This document shows, one piece after another, positions 8,661 to 17,001 of a stretch of DNA of 64,000 nt. The DNA is taken from contig JADJPE010000005.1 of assembly GCA_016713425.1 (NCBI GenBank), positions 2,604,001 to 2,668,000 on the forward strand, written 5' to 3'. The DNA is from Deltaproteobacteria bacterium (lineage in GTDB: Bacteria; Myxococcota; Kuafuiibacteriia; Kuafuiibacteriales; Kuafuiibacteriaceae). How positions within the stretch are numbered: position 1 is the stretch's first letter; each line of letters begins with the position of its first letter. The position numbers were made by a program, and so were the translations under genes. Under the pieces are notes generated by a model, which searched no databases, was not told where the DNA came from, and worked only from the letters and a program-made list of their open reading frames with translations.

Positions 8661-8677
8661 TGCAAAGCCGAGGCCAC
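8661..8677 (-). promoter_or_regulatory. Sigma54-like element of the small lipoprotein
   Basis: GTGGCCTCGGCTTTGCA on the minus strand has GG-N10-GC and a perfect TTGCA. It lies 14 nt before the ATG. The paralogue has GCGGCTTCGCCTTTGCA at the same spacing. The predicted leader would be only about 3 nt, which is odd for sigma54. Confidence 0.35.
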
Positions 8678-8713
8678 GCACGGCCGCCGTGATGGTCCAC
8701 CCAATGCTGCCTG

Positions 8714-9000
8714 TCACGCCGGCACGTCTTGGTCGCTCGCAACTCGTGACAACGGTTGGAGCTTGGGATCGCTCAAGCCCCGCTCCATGCGGGTCCTGCG
8801 CTCGTCATACTCCGCCTCCGCCGTTGAGATCTCGCCGGCGGCGTAGCGTCGCTGAAGGTGCCGAATGGGCTTTCAAGGTCGCGTTGTGCCGTCTTGCGCC
8901 GCACGGCAGTCGCGAACCAGAAGAATGGAATGATCAGCATGAGCCAGAACATCCACCAAAAGAAATGCATCCCGGCGAAGTGATGTTGCCACCAGCGCAC
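8714..9000 (-). pseudogene. Frameshifted small membrane protein with SHOCT domain
   Basis: The first part (MRWWQHHFAGMHFFWWMFWL) gives one hydrophobic span typical of small SHOCT proteins. The expected C-terminal SHOCT motif is present but in another frame: HLQRRYAAGEISTAEAEYDE, ending at the TGA at 8714. The break lies near 8855-8870 and one base change would restore a protein of about 95 aa. Either a real frameshift or a sequencing error. Confidence 0.72.
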
Positions 9001-9169
9001 GGTCTTTTCTCTATCCGGTCACGCGGATCTATGCGTGAGCTCCTGCTTCTCGTGAGCGTGCGCCCGTCACAAGGCCGGCCCCGGCGGGAAGTGCCCAGTG
9101 ATGCACGGAGGCAAGACGACGGTTGACACCTCGACCTCATCGACGACTTCGTCGCAGCGTGGACCAAAG

Positions 9170-9826
9170 TCATGTACGCGGACCGCTTCGATCTAGTCGT
9201 CCGCGTTTGATCGAGACAGAAGCCGCGTTCTGTCGAGGAGCGACGAGGAGAATCAGAAAGCCTGCTCCGGTCCACTCGGCCTCGAAACCAGACCACGTAT
9301 TTTTTCGATGGCCGAGCGAAGGATCGATGGTCATGACGTCCCCTGTCCGTTCGTTCACGCCGATGACGACCTCGTAGTGGGCAACGCGCCCACGGATCGT
9401 CGGCTTGAGGAGGCCCACAATCACAGGCCGCCCTTTCCTCATCTGCGCAATCAAATCCTTGGATCCACCACGGACGACAAATGCCTCGAGCTCGTGATCT
9501 TTGGCGATCTTTTTCAGCTCGCCGGCGGAAATAGGTCTGTGCATTTCGGCCGCGCCCTCCAACGTCTTCGCGATGATCCCGGGAACGGGCGTAACCGACC
9601 AATACCTAAGGACCATCATCAGCGCTGCCAGCCCGCAATCCCAGTCGGCCCGCTGGCGCACAACGGGAACTTTTGCCACATAGACCCAGCCGGACTCGCG
9701 AGTCGAGAGCTCCGAATCGACGGCAACTCCGGACCCCGTGTACGTCGCACCAATCGTCGCGCAGGCCGCAGAAGAAAGGAGAGCCAGCGCCATCCCCGAG
9801 GACAAGTGAGCGCGAGGAGCCTTCAT
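9170..9826 (-). CDS. PA2778-like C39-family cysteine peptidase, lipoprotein
   Basis: Protein of 218 aa with a lipobox (ALLSSAAC, Cys22). The papain-like core is visible: Cys64 in RQRADWDCGLAALMMVLRYW, His150 in GRVAHYEVVIGVN and Asp168 in MTIDPSLG, the order of C39 bacteriocin-processing peptidases. It resembles the PA2778 family, which is found next to PA2779-family membrane proteins, as here: its ATG overlaps the stop of the upstream gene (ATGA). Substrate unknown. Confidence 0.85.
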   Translation of the reverse strand: MKAPRAHLSSGMALALLSSAACATIGATYTGSGVAVDSELSTRESGWVYVAKVPVVRQRADWDCGLAALMMVLRYWSVTPVPGIIAKTLEGAAEMHRPISAGELKKIAKDHELEAFVVRGGSKDLIAQMRKGRPVIVGLLKPTIRGRVAHYEVVIGVNERTGDVMTIDPSLGHRKNTWSGFEAEWTGAGFLILLVAPRQNAASVSIKRGRLDRSGPRT

Positions 9827-10161
9827 TTCAGCAGAAAGAGAACCAGAAGCACAGCGACGATCACGAGGAGCAGGGTTGAACCTCCGATGATCAGGACCGG
9901 ACTCCCGGCCTGGTACGCTTCAAGGATCCGCGCGACGTCCTCACGCTCCATGAGGCTCTGAAGCTCCTCATCACTGATCGGCACCGGGACGGGAGGGTCA
10001 CGCATGGATGGCGGACTCCGACGCGCCGACAGTTCATGTCTGGACTGGGAAATTTCCCCGCGCGCTCTCGAGGGCGTCCCCAAGATGCTGAGGCAGAGGC
10101 AGAGCACTCCAACCGTCGCTTTGAATCGGAAGTTCGCGAGCAGGCGTTCGGTGACAAACAT
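9823..10161 (-). CDS. PA2779-like small membrane protein
   Basis: Protein of 112 aa starting MFVTERLLANFRFK with a signal-like hydrophobic stretch (VGVLCLCLSIL), then a polar part with DEELQSLMEREDVARILEAY, and a C-terminal span (VLIIGGSTLLLVIVAVLLVLFLL). Architecture and the DVAxxLEA motif resemble the PA2779 family, whose members precede a PA2778-like peptidase. A start further upstream (10209) is possible but weaker. Confidence 0.68.
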   Translation of the reverse strand: MFVTERLLANFRFKATVGVLCLCLSILGTPSRARGEISQSRHELSARRSPPSMRDPPVPVPISDEELQSLMEREDVARILEAYQAGSPVLIIGGSTLLLVIVAVLLVLFLLK

Positions 10162-10176
10162 ACAGCGAGCAATCAA

Positions 10177-10193
10177 AGCAAAGCCCAGGCCGT
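10177..10193 (-). promoter_or_regulatory. Possible sigma54-like element before the PA2779-like gene
   Basis: ACGGCCTGGGCTTTGCT on the minus strand keeps GG-N10-GC and TTGCT, and resembles the two lipoprotein promoters (GGCYT then CTTTGCW). It ends 15 nt before the ATG. Chance occurrence cannot be excluded. Confidence 0.25.
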
Positions 10194-10752
10194 GCACACG
10201 AGAGGCCAATCACAAGCAGATCCAGGTTTGACTGAATGACAAGGCCGCTTCGTAGCGCCCTCTGCCTCATCAAGATGACGCAGGTCCATCCGTTTGAGTG
10301 AATGGAGGCGTTTGAGTGAATGGAGGCGCGGGAAAGTCGACGGGCGAATCGTTCGTGAGTAAGCTCATCGACTTTCCGAAGGTTGTGTAAGCACGGCCAC
10401 CGCGTTGATGATTACGTGGGCCATCGCGACGATACGAGACAAGAGCGTCTCGGCGCCAGCCTTCTCGGCCCGCACGACGATTGCGCCCGTCCCGTTCTAC
10501 GCCGATGGCTCTGGGCGCTCTGGGAGTTGACCCGAGCGACCGTAAACTCTGTAGCAACCGAAAACTCCATCAAATTGATGTCGTGATCTGTCAGATTGAA
10601 GGAGAAGATCCACGCGCAATTTTGGCACCCTTTCGCGAAATCAGACCGAGTATTGAGTGAGCGGTGTGCATCGCACTGGCTCGCTTCATGCAGACCTCCA
10701 AGTACCCCATCGGGGGATAGGCCATGCACCCGGAGAAGCACCTCAGACTGCA
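10194..10752. other. Divergent intergenic region with short repeats and a gene remnant
   Basis: No intact gene. It holds an 18-bp tandem duplication (10291-10326) and an ATCAAGATGAC motif (10269-10279). A 37-bp block at 10568-10604 matches 43770-43806; read on the minus strand both encode SRHQFD, so this is probably a remnant of a homologue of the small gene at 43636. A near-miss sigma54 site (TTGGCACC with GG-N9-GC) is at about 10622. Confidence 0.5.
10291..10326. repeat. 18-bp tandem duplication
   Basis: Two perfect copies of CGTTTGAGTGAATGGAGG in a noncoding stretch. Confidence 0.9.
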
Positions 10753-11535
10753 ATGCTCGAAACACTAAAAAACCTCCCTCCCGGAATCGTGGGGCTGAAA
10801 GCCACTGGGAAAGTAACCACGGAAGACTACGAGCGCGTCTTCGAACCCCTTGTCCACGGGGCGCGACGCGAGGGTCGTCGCCTGCGATTCCTCTACCACT
10901 TGGGCCCGGAGTTCGAGGGCTTCACGCCTGGTGCAGCGCGGGAAGACGCGGAACTCGGACTTCGCTCCATCCGGCTCTTCGACCGCTGCGCCATCGTGAG
11001 CGACCTCGGCTGGGTCCGGGAGTCCACGCGGCTCATCGGATTCCTGATGCCGTGCCCCGTGCAGGTCTTCGCCAATCGGGAACGCGACGACGCTGTCGAA
11101 TGGTTGCGCGCACTGCCGGAGGGGGGTGCGGCCTCGCGCCGTTTTCTTCCCGAGCTCGGCGTGATCGTTGTCGAGATCAAGGAAGCGCTGCGCGTCCAGG
11201 ACTTCGACGCGCTGGCGCTGACGGCACACACGTGGATCGAAGTGCATGGCGATCTGCAGGGCGTCGTCCTCCACGCGCGTCGGTTTCCCGGCTGGGAAAA
11301 CTTCGGGAGCTTGCTCCGCCACGTGCAGTTCGTGCGCGACCATCACCGGAAGGTAAAGAAGGTCGCACTATCGGCGGACAGCAAACTGGCTAGCCTCGTG
11401 ACTCGCCTGGGCGATCATTTCGCGAAGGCCGAGGTGAAGACCTTCGCCTACGACGAGCTCGAAAGCGCGGTCGAGTGGGCAGGGACCCGCGACAGCGTGA
11501 CGGTTCCGACGCAGGCGCACGGCGAAGCGAGGTGA
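10753..11535 (+). CDS. Tandem SpoIIAA-like (STAS-fold) protein
   Basis: Protein of 260 aa that reads as two SpoIIAA-like (PF11964) domains. The first (about 1-120) starts MLETLKNLPPGIVGLKATGKVTTEDYERVFEPL and has the WVRESTRLIGFLMPCPVQVF segment. The second (about 130-250) ends with LASLVTRLGDHFAKAEVKTF. Such domains are usually single; a fused pair could bind a partner as a dimer mimic. It opens the plus-strand run that leads into the N-ATPase operon. Confidence 0.75.
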   Translation: MLETLKNLPPGIVGLKATGKVTTEDYERVFEPLVHGARREGRRLRFLYHLGPEFEGFTPGAAREDAELGLRSIRLFDRCAIVSDLGWVRESTRLIGFLMPCPVQVFANRERDDAVEWLRALPEGGAASRRFLPELGVIVVEIKEALRVQDFDALALTAHTWIEVHGDLQGVVLHARRFPGWENFGSLLRHVQFVRDHHRKVKKVALSADSKLASLVTRLGDHFAKAEVKTFAYDELESAVEWAGTRDSVTVPTQAHGEAR

Positions 11536-11539
11536 GGTC

Positions 11540-11668
11540 ATGCACGGGTGGAACGGAGATTTCAAGCGCCGGTACGCCAAGGGCGAGAACGACCACGCGA
11601 CCTTTCAACGGATGCTAATGGAACTCAAAGCGTCGCTGCAGAAGCCGACACACGACTCCGCAGAGTGA
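11540..11668 (+). CDS. 42-aa hypothetical protein
   Basis: ATG at 11540 with GAGGTGAGG just upstream, 4 nt after the SpoIIAA-like gene. The peptide is polar (MHGWNGDFKRRYAKGEND...) and has no membrane span. The spacing and ribosome binding site favour translation. Unknown function. Confidence 0.5.
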   Translation: MHGWNGDFKRRYAKGENDHATFQRMLMELKASLQKPTHDSAE

Positions 11669-11716
11669 GCGACGCCATGGGGAGCAAGGAAGCGGTCTGA
11701 CTCAAACGTGGAACCC

Positions 11717-12364
11717 ATGACGACCGAGACAATCACGCCGGAACTGCTCCAGAAAATCGATGCCTGTCGGCGTGCATCGGATCTGGCCGAGCTCGCCCCC
11801 AGGGGGGATCGACGGTTGGGTGCTAATCCGCACGCCAACGGCATGCTGCCCCAGGATCTGCGAATACCGGATTTTCGCGAGTACGCAGCCGAGGCGCCCA
11901 CGCCTGGTGTGCTCGGCATCGGCGACACGCGTGTGCTCGGCACCGGCGACACGAGTGTGCTCGGCACCGGCGACACGCGTGTACTCGGCACCGGCGACAC
12001 GCGTGTGCTCGGGCCTTTCCTGCGCGATGTGGCGAAGCTCGATCATGAGCAGCGTAACTTCCGGATCTACGGACCTGACGAGACGCTCTCAGCCGGATTC
12101 GGAGGTGTGTTCGAGGCGACCAAGCACCTTCCCGAGCTGAAAATCCGCGTGGTCAACGTCGTCGACCTCACGAGATCGCAACCGGAATCCGAGCGTGCGC
12201 ACAGGCTCAGTGACGCAGCGTTCGATGCTCTCCTCACCAAGGATAGGCCGGTCATCTTCGCCTTCCACGCCTACCCGTGGGGGTTGATCCACCGGCTCAC
12301 GTATCGCCGCACGAACCACGAGAATGCGCAACTGGAAGTGGCGATTGCACCATGCATAGGTTGA
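11717..12364 (+). pseudogene. xfp: Collapsed phosphoketolase: three retained blocks, frame still open
   Basis: The 215-aa frame is a mosaic of phosphoketolase (Xfp, normally about 790 aa). The first 20 residues (MTTETITPELLQKIDACRRA) match the Xfp N-terminus. Then comes the middle region (LGANPHANGMLPQDLRIPDF, RNFRIYGPDETLSAGFGGVFEAT) and a later piece (RVVNVVDL, VIFAFHAYPWGLIHRLTYRR). The TPP-binding domain is gone. All deletions kept the frame open. A 24-bp repeat expansion sits in it. It cannot be a working phosphoketolase. Its stop overlaps the DUF2254 start. Confidence 0.87.
11909..12013 (+). repeat. 24-bp tandem repeat in the phosphoketolase remnant
   Basis: Four units of 24 bp plus a partial fifth, encoding VLGTGDTR repeated. 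In intact phosphoketolases the corresponding place has one such segment (TRVLGRFLRDV), so this is a local expansion. Confidence 0.93.
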
Positions 12365-13722
12365 AACAGCTCTGGAGCAGTCTGCGGTCGAGCTTCTGGT
12401 TCATGCCGACGCTGATAGTCGCGGCCAGCGTTGCGCTCGCGGTTGCTTTGGTTGAAACGGACTCCGCTGTGAACGACCGATGGCTGGCCCAGTGGCCACG
12501 CCTGTTCGGGGCGACGCCGGAAGGCGCACGCCAGCTGTTGGCTACGATTGCCAGTTCGATGATGACCGTCATGGGCGTGACGTTCTCCATGACCTTGGTC
12601 GCGCTGGCGTTGGCCTCGAGCCAATACACTTCGCGCATCCTGCGCAATTTCATGCGCAGCCGCGTCACCCAGAGCACGCTCGGGATCTTTGCGGGGATTT
12701 TCGCATATTGCCTGATCGTACTCCACACCATCCGTAGTGGCGTCGGCGAAGCGGTGTTTGTCCCGAGCCTGGCGTTGTTCTTCGCGTTTGTTCTGGCGCT
12801 CGGCGGCGTTGGTGTCCTCATTTACTTCATTCATCACATCGCCTCGTCAATCCAGGCTTCCAGCATCATCGCCTCGGTCGCCGAGGAAACGATCGCAGCC
12901 ATTGAGCGGCTCTTGTCGGCGAAGCTGGGACATGCACCCGATGACGAGTTGGACCAGGTGCCCGACTCTCGCGAGGAGCAGTCTCTCGATGAGTGGACCT
13001 GGCACCCCGTACCGGCAAAGACGGACGGTTACATTCAGAACGTGGATGATGCGGCGCTCGTTCGCCTGGCGCAGGACAACAAGATCGTCCTGCGGATGGA
13101 ACGCGGTGTCGGCGAGTTCGTCGTCCAAGATACGGCGTTGGCATCGCTAGCTCCAAGAGTCCCGCCAGATCAAGGGACGATTGCCGCCCTCAATGCGGCA
13201 TACAGCATCAGCAGCCACCGCACGGTGGATCAGGACCTGGCCTTCGGTGTCAGACAGATCGTGGACATGGCATTGAAAGCGCTTTCGCCTGGCGTCAACG
13301 ACATCTCGACGGCCGTGATGTGCGTGGACTACCTGACGGCGATTCTGGCTCGGCTGGCTACCCGGAAGTTTCCGGCGTTGCGTCGCTACCATGAAGACGA
13401 ATTGCGCGTGATCGCCATGGCACCGACATTCGAATCTCTGCTGAGCTCAGCGTTCGACCAGATCCGCAGGAACGCCAAAGGCAATGTCTCCGTTATGTCG
13501 CGCATGCTCGGGTCACTCGATGTCATCGCCCGTCAGACCAATAGCCCGTGCCGCCGACTGGCACTGGGCGAACAGGTGCAACGGATTGCCGAGCTGGCCG
13601 CTCGCACCATCGACTCGGCTCACGATCGCGCACGGTTGGAGGCACGGCTGCTGTGCGTGCGCAAAGCGCTCGATGCTCGGCCTGTTGCGCGCGCAGACGA
13701 AGAGAGAAGAGTCGTCCAATGA
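12352..13722 (+). CDS. DUF2254 membrane protein
   Basis: Protein of 456 aa. The N-terminal third has about four membrane spans (FMPTLIVAASVALAVALV, a span with SSMMTVMGVTFSMTLVALAL, then two more) followed by a long soluble part with LSPGVNDISTAVMCVDYL, all typical of DUF2254 proteins. Function of the family is unknown. The ATG at 12352 overlaps the phosphoketolase remnant, and its TGA overlaps the atpD start (ATGA), so it is co-transcribed with the N-ATPase. Confidence 0.9.
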   Translation: MHRLKQLWSSLRSSFWFMPTLIVAASVALAVALVETDSAVNDRWLAQWPRLFGATPEGARQLLATIASSMMTVMGVTFSMTLVALALASSQYTSRILRNFMRSRVTQSTLGIFAGIFAYCLIVLHTIRSGVGEAVFVPSLALFFAFVLALGGVGVLIYFIHHIASSIQASSIIASVAEETIAAIERLLSAKLGHAPDDELDQVPDSREEQSLDEWTWHPVPAKTDGYIQNVDDAALVRLAQDNKIVLRMERGVGEFVVQDTALASLAPRVPPDQGTIAALNAAYSISSHRTVDQDLAFGVRQIVDMALKALSPGVNDISTAVMCVDYLTAILARLATRKFPALRRYHEDELRVIAMAPTFESLLSSAFDQIRRNAKGNVSVMSRMLGSLDVIARQTNSPCRRLALGEQVQRIAELAARTIDSAHDRARLEARLLCVRKALDARPVARADEERRVVQ

Positions 13723-15278
13723 AAGCGAACCGGAAAGTGGCAAGCCAAACCCCGTTGGCGAACTTTGGCGCTGTCGTCGCTGTCCGCGGCAGCGTTGTGG
13801 ATGTGCGGTTCGACGGACGCCTGCCGTCGATTTACTCGATCTTGCGCACAGGAGAAGCACGGCAGATCATCATTGAGGTTCTGGCGCAGCGCGACGCGCA
13901 CCACGTGCGCGGAATCGCGCTTTCGCCGACACAAGGTCTCGCTCGCGGCATGACGGTGGAGGACACCGGCGGGCCGCTCATGGCGCCCGTGGGCAAAGGC
14001 ATTCGGTCGCGGGTGTTTGACGTGTTTGGCAACGTCCTCGACCGCGAGGTGGCTTTGTCCGATGTCGAGTGGCGTTCCGTTCATCGAGCCCCGCCGCCAC
14101 TCGCCAGGCGTTCGACCAAGTCTGAGATCTTCGAGACGGGCATCAAGGTCATCGATGTCCTGATGCCGCTCGAGCGCGGCGGCAAGGCTGGGCTGTTCGG
14201 CGGAGCCGGCGTCGGTAAGACAGTGCTGCTCACCGAGATGATCCACAACATGGTCAGCCACCACGAGGGCGTCAGCATTTTCTGCGGGATCGGTGAGCGT
14301 TGTCGCGAGGGCGAGGAGCTTTATCGCGAGATGAAGGAGGCCGGTGTTCTCCCGAACATGGTGATGATCTTCGGTCAGATGAACGAGCCGCCGGGCAGCC
14401 GATTCCGCGTGGGGCACGCGGCCCTGACGATGGCCGAGTATTTCCGCGACGACGAGCGCCGCGACGTCCTTCTGCTTATCGACAACGTTTTCCGCTTCAT
14501 CCAAGCCGGCATGGAGGTCTCCGGCCTGATGGGGCAGATGCCGTCGCGCCTGGGCTATCAGCCCACGATGGGTACCGAACTTTCGGGGTTAGAGGAGCGC
14601 ATCGCCAACACCGACACCGGCGCCATCACGTCAATCCAAGCTGTGTATGTTCCCGCGGACGATTTCACCGACCCGGCGGCGGTGCACACGTTCTCGCATC
14701 TCTCCGCATCGCTCGTGCTCTCACGGAAGCGGGCGAGCGAGGGTCTTTTCCCGGCCGTCGACCCACTGCAATCCAGCTCGAAGATGGCCACAGCGAGTGT
14801 GGTCGGAGAGCGACACTACACCTTGGCGCAGGAAATCCGGAGGACGCTCGCGCAGTACGCCGAGCTCAAAGACATCATTGCTATGCTCGGCCTCGAACAG
14901 CTTTCGCCCGAGGACCGCAAGGTGGTCGCCCGTGCCCGCCGCTTGGATCGGTTTCTGACTCAGCCCTTTTTCACGACCGAGCAGTTCACTGGGCTCAAAG
15001 GAACGCTCGTCAGTCTCGACGATGCGCTGGACGGGTGTGATCAAATCTTGCGTGACGAATTCAAAGACTACCCTGAGAGCGCGCTCTACATGATCGGGCC
15101 GATCGGCGAAGCGAAGCGAAAGGCGAAGCCCGGCGCCCCCGGAGCACCGACCGAGCCTGGGTCAAAAGCCAAAGTTGACATCGAGCCGTCTGGCAGAGCG
15201 ACCGCCGAAAAGCATCTGCAGTCCGGGGCGAAACCTCAACCGGAGGGCGCGCATGGCGCCGACGCTCATGAATCTTAA
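13719..15278 (+). CDS. atpD: N-type ATPase beta subunit
   Basis: Catalytic subunit, 519 aa. The P-loop GGAGVGKT, the GIGERCREGEELY segment, RFIQAGMEVSGLMGQMPSRLGYQP and the DELSEED-like region (GLEQLSPEDRKVV) are all present. About 55 extra charged residues follow the usual end. It comes first in the operon, the order atpD-C-Q-R-B-E-F-A-G that defines N-ATPases, a second F-type lineage transferred between bacteria and proposed to pump ions at the cost of ATP. Confidence 0.96.
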   Translation: MKANRKVASQTPLANFGAVVAVRGSVVDVRFDGRLPSIYSILRTGEARQIIIEVLAQRDAHHVRGIALSPTQGLARGMTVEDTGGPLMAPVGKGIRSRVFDVFGNVLDREVALSDVEWRSVHRAPPPLARRSTKSEIFETGIKVIDVLMPLERGGKAGLFGGAGVGKTVLLTEMIHNMVSHHEGVSIFCGIGERCREGEELYREMKEAGVLPNMVMIFGQMNEPPGSRFRVGHAALTMAEYFRDDERRDVLLLIDNVFRFIQAGMEVSGLMGQMPSRLGYQPTMGTELSGLEERIANTDTGAITSIQAVYVPADDFTDPAAVHTFSHLSASLVLSRKRASEGLFPAVDPLQSSSKMATASVVGERHYTLAQEIRRTLAQYAELKDIIAMLGLEQLSPEDRKVVARARRLDRFLTQPFFTTEQFTGLKGTLVSLDDALDGCDQILRDEFKDYPESALYMIGPIGEAKRKAKPGAPGAPTEPGSKAKVDIEPSGRATAEKHLQSGAKPQPEGAHGADAHES

Positions 15279-15657
15279 GATCTTGCTGCCGTTCGAGATC
15301 TTCGCCGAGAAGACCGGCGTTTCGCGCATTGTCGCGGAGACGCACGAGGGCTCGTTTGGCCTTTTGCCACGTCGACTCGACTGCGCTTTGGCGCTGACCT
15401 CTGGAATCCTGATTTACGAAACCGAGGCGGAGGGCGAGGTCTACATCGCTGTGGACAACGGCGTGCTCGTCAAAGTCGGCCCGGACGTGCTCGTTTCCGT
15501 GCGCCGGGCGCTGGTCGGCACGGACCTCGGGCAACTGCGCGATTCCGTGGAGCAGGAGTTCACAGCCCTGGACGAGCATGAGCAGAGCGTGCGCTCCGTC
15601 ATGGCAAAATTGGAAGCCGGATTCTTGCATCGACTCGCGGGCTTTCACCATGAATGA
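15253..15657 (+). CDS. atpC: N-type ATPase epsilon subunit
   Basis: Protein of 134 aa with the N-terminal beta-sandwich only (LKILLPFEIFAEKTGVSRIV, ETHEGSFGLLPRRLDC), as is usual for N-ATPase epsilon. The ATG at 15253 has GGAG 7 nt upstream; the ATG at 15268 (MNLK) is an alternative without such a site. Either start overlaps atpD. Confidence 0.92.
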   Translation: MAPTLMNLKILLPFEIFAEKTGVSRIVAETHEGSFGLLPRRLDCALALTSGILIYETEAEGEVYIAVDNGVLVKVGPDVLVSVRRALVGTDLGQLRDSVEQEFTALDEHEQSVRSVMAKLEAGFLHRLAGFHHE

Positions 15658-15982
15658 CAAGCCGAGCAAAAGCTCGAAGGGCGGGCCAACCTTGGCCGAT
15701 CAGGTCGGCGCAAAGGCGGCCCGCAAACTGAAGGCGCGGCGCAATCCTAGCCCGGTCTGGTTTGGCCTAGGCATGATGGGTCTTATCGGCTGGTCAGTGG
15801 TCATACCCACGCTGCTCGGTGCGGGCATTGGTCTCTGGTTGGATGCACGCCACGCGGGCCAGCATTCTTGGACGCTGGCCCTGCTGGTCGCTGGGCTTGT
15901 CCTCGGCTGTCTCAACGCGTGGCACTGGGTCGCCAAGGAAGACAGGGCGATGCGGGACGAACAAGGGGATAGCGATGAGTGA
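15650..15982 (+). CDS. atpQ: N-ATPase subunit AtpQ (AtpZ-like)
   Basis: Membrane protein of 110 aa with two spans (FGLGMMGLIGWSVVIPTLLG and ALLVAGLVLGCLNAWHWV) typical of AtpZ/AtpQ. Start overlaps atpC (ATGAATGA). It is found only with this operon type and has been proposed to help assembly or divalent-ion handling. Confidence 0.9.
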   Translation: MNDKPSKSSKGGPTLADQVGAKAARKLKARRNPSPVWFGLGMMGLIGWSVVIPTLLGAGIGLWLDARHAGQHSWTLALLVAGLVLGCLNAWHWVAKEDRAMRDEQGDSDE

Positions 15983-16289
15983 CCCGGTGACGCTTCTGTT
16001 CGCATGGATGGCGGGGGGCGTACTCGGCGCGCTCTTTTTTGGCGGCCTGTGGTGGACGGTTCGCCGGGTTGTTTCGGCGAAGCAGCCCGTCCTCTGGATC
16101 TTGGGCAGCCTCCTTTTGCGGACGAGCGCTGCTCTGGCTGGCTTTTACGTGGTTTCAGGAGGTCATTTGGATCGGGTGCTGTTGTGCCTTCTCGGATTTG
16201 TCGTGGCGCGCCTTCTCGTCACGCGCCTGACGAAGTCGCCCGGAGAGATTGCGCGTCGCCCACCACACGAGGCCAGCCATGCGCCTTAG
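15975..16289 (+). CDS. atpR: N-ATPase subunit AtpR
   Basis: Hydrophobic protein of 104 aa with three spans (starting MSDPVTLLFAWMAGGVLGAL). Occupies the atpR position between atpQ and atpB and overlaps both. Presumed assembly factor for the c ring. Confidence 0.87.
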   Translation: MSDPVTLLFAWMAGGVLGALFFGGLWWTVRRVVSAKQPVLWILGSLLLRTSAALAGFYVVSGGHLDRVLLCLLGFVVARLLVTRLTKSPGEIARRPPHEASHAP

Positions 16290-16977
16290 TCCCGATGAGA
16301 TCATCTTCTGGCAGTATGGGTTCTTCAAGCTCAACGCCACGATTGCGTTCACGTGGGGGCTCATGCTCGCGCTCGTGGTCGGCTCGAAGCTCATCACACG
16401 CAAACTATCCGAGAACCTAAGCCGCTCGCGCTGGCAGAACCTTCTGGAAATCGTCGTCACGTCGATCGAGAAACAGATCGAGGAGGTCGGCCTCCGCCAT
16501 CCGGAGAAATACCTGAGCTTTCTGGGCACGCTCTTTCTGTTCGTCGCCACGGCCAGTCTCTGCATCGTCATCCCGGGCTACGAGCCTCCCACGGCATCCC
16601 TGTCGACGACCGTAGCCCTCGCGCTGTGTGTGTTTGTCGCTGTGCCGCTCTTCGGCATCGAGGAGCAAGGCGTGGGCGGCTATCTCAAATCGTACGTTGA
16701 GCCGACGTTCATCATGCTGCCGTTCAATATCATCAGCGAGATCTCCCGCACTCTGGCCCTCGCCGTCCGCCTTTTCGGAAACATGATGAGCGGCGCGATG
16801 ATCATCGGAATTCTGCTGACGATCACGCCCTTCATCTTTCCAGTCGTGATGACAATGCTCGGCCTGCTCACCGGGATCGTGCAGGCCTACATTTTCAGCA
16901 TTCTGGCCGCAGTATATATCGCCGCCGCCACGCGCGCGCGCAAACCCAAAACAAAGCTGGCGCCCAATGAAGCATAA
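16279..16977 (+). CDS. atpB: N-ATPase a subunit
   Basis: Membrane stator subunit, 232 aa. The ion-channel helix has the essential arginine (SRTLALAVRLFGNMMSG). The N-terminus (MRLSPDEIIFWQYGFFKLNA) is typical of the N-type. It forms the ion half-channels against the c ring. Confidence 0.95.
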   Translation: MRLSPDEIIFWQYGFFKLNATIAFTWGLMLALVVGSKLITRKLSENLSRSRWQNLLEIVVTSIEKQIEEVGLRHPEKYLSFLGTLFLFVATASLCIVIPGYEPPTASLSTTVALALCVFVAVPLFGIEEQGVGGYLKSYVEPTFIMLPFNIISEISRTLALAVRLFGNMMSGAMIIGILLTITPFIFPVVMTMLGLLTGIVQAYIFSILAAVYIAAATRARKPKTKLAPNEA

Positions 16978-17001
16978 ACGAAGACGGCAAAAGGAGAAGT
17001 T

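Noticed and set aside
10619..10640. Sigma54 promoter before the SpoIIAA-like/N-ATPase run
   Set aside because: TTGGCACC is a perfect -24 box but GG and GC are 9 instead of 10 nt apart, a spacing sigma54 does not tolerate.
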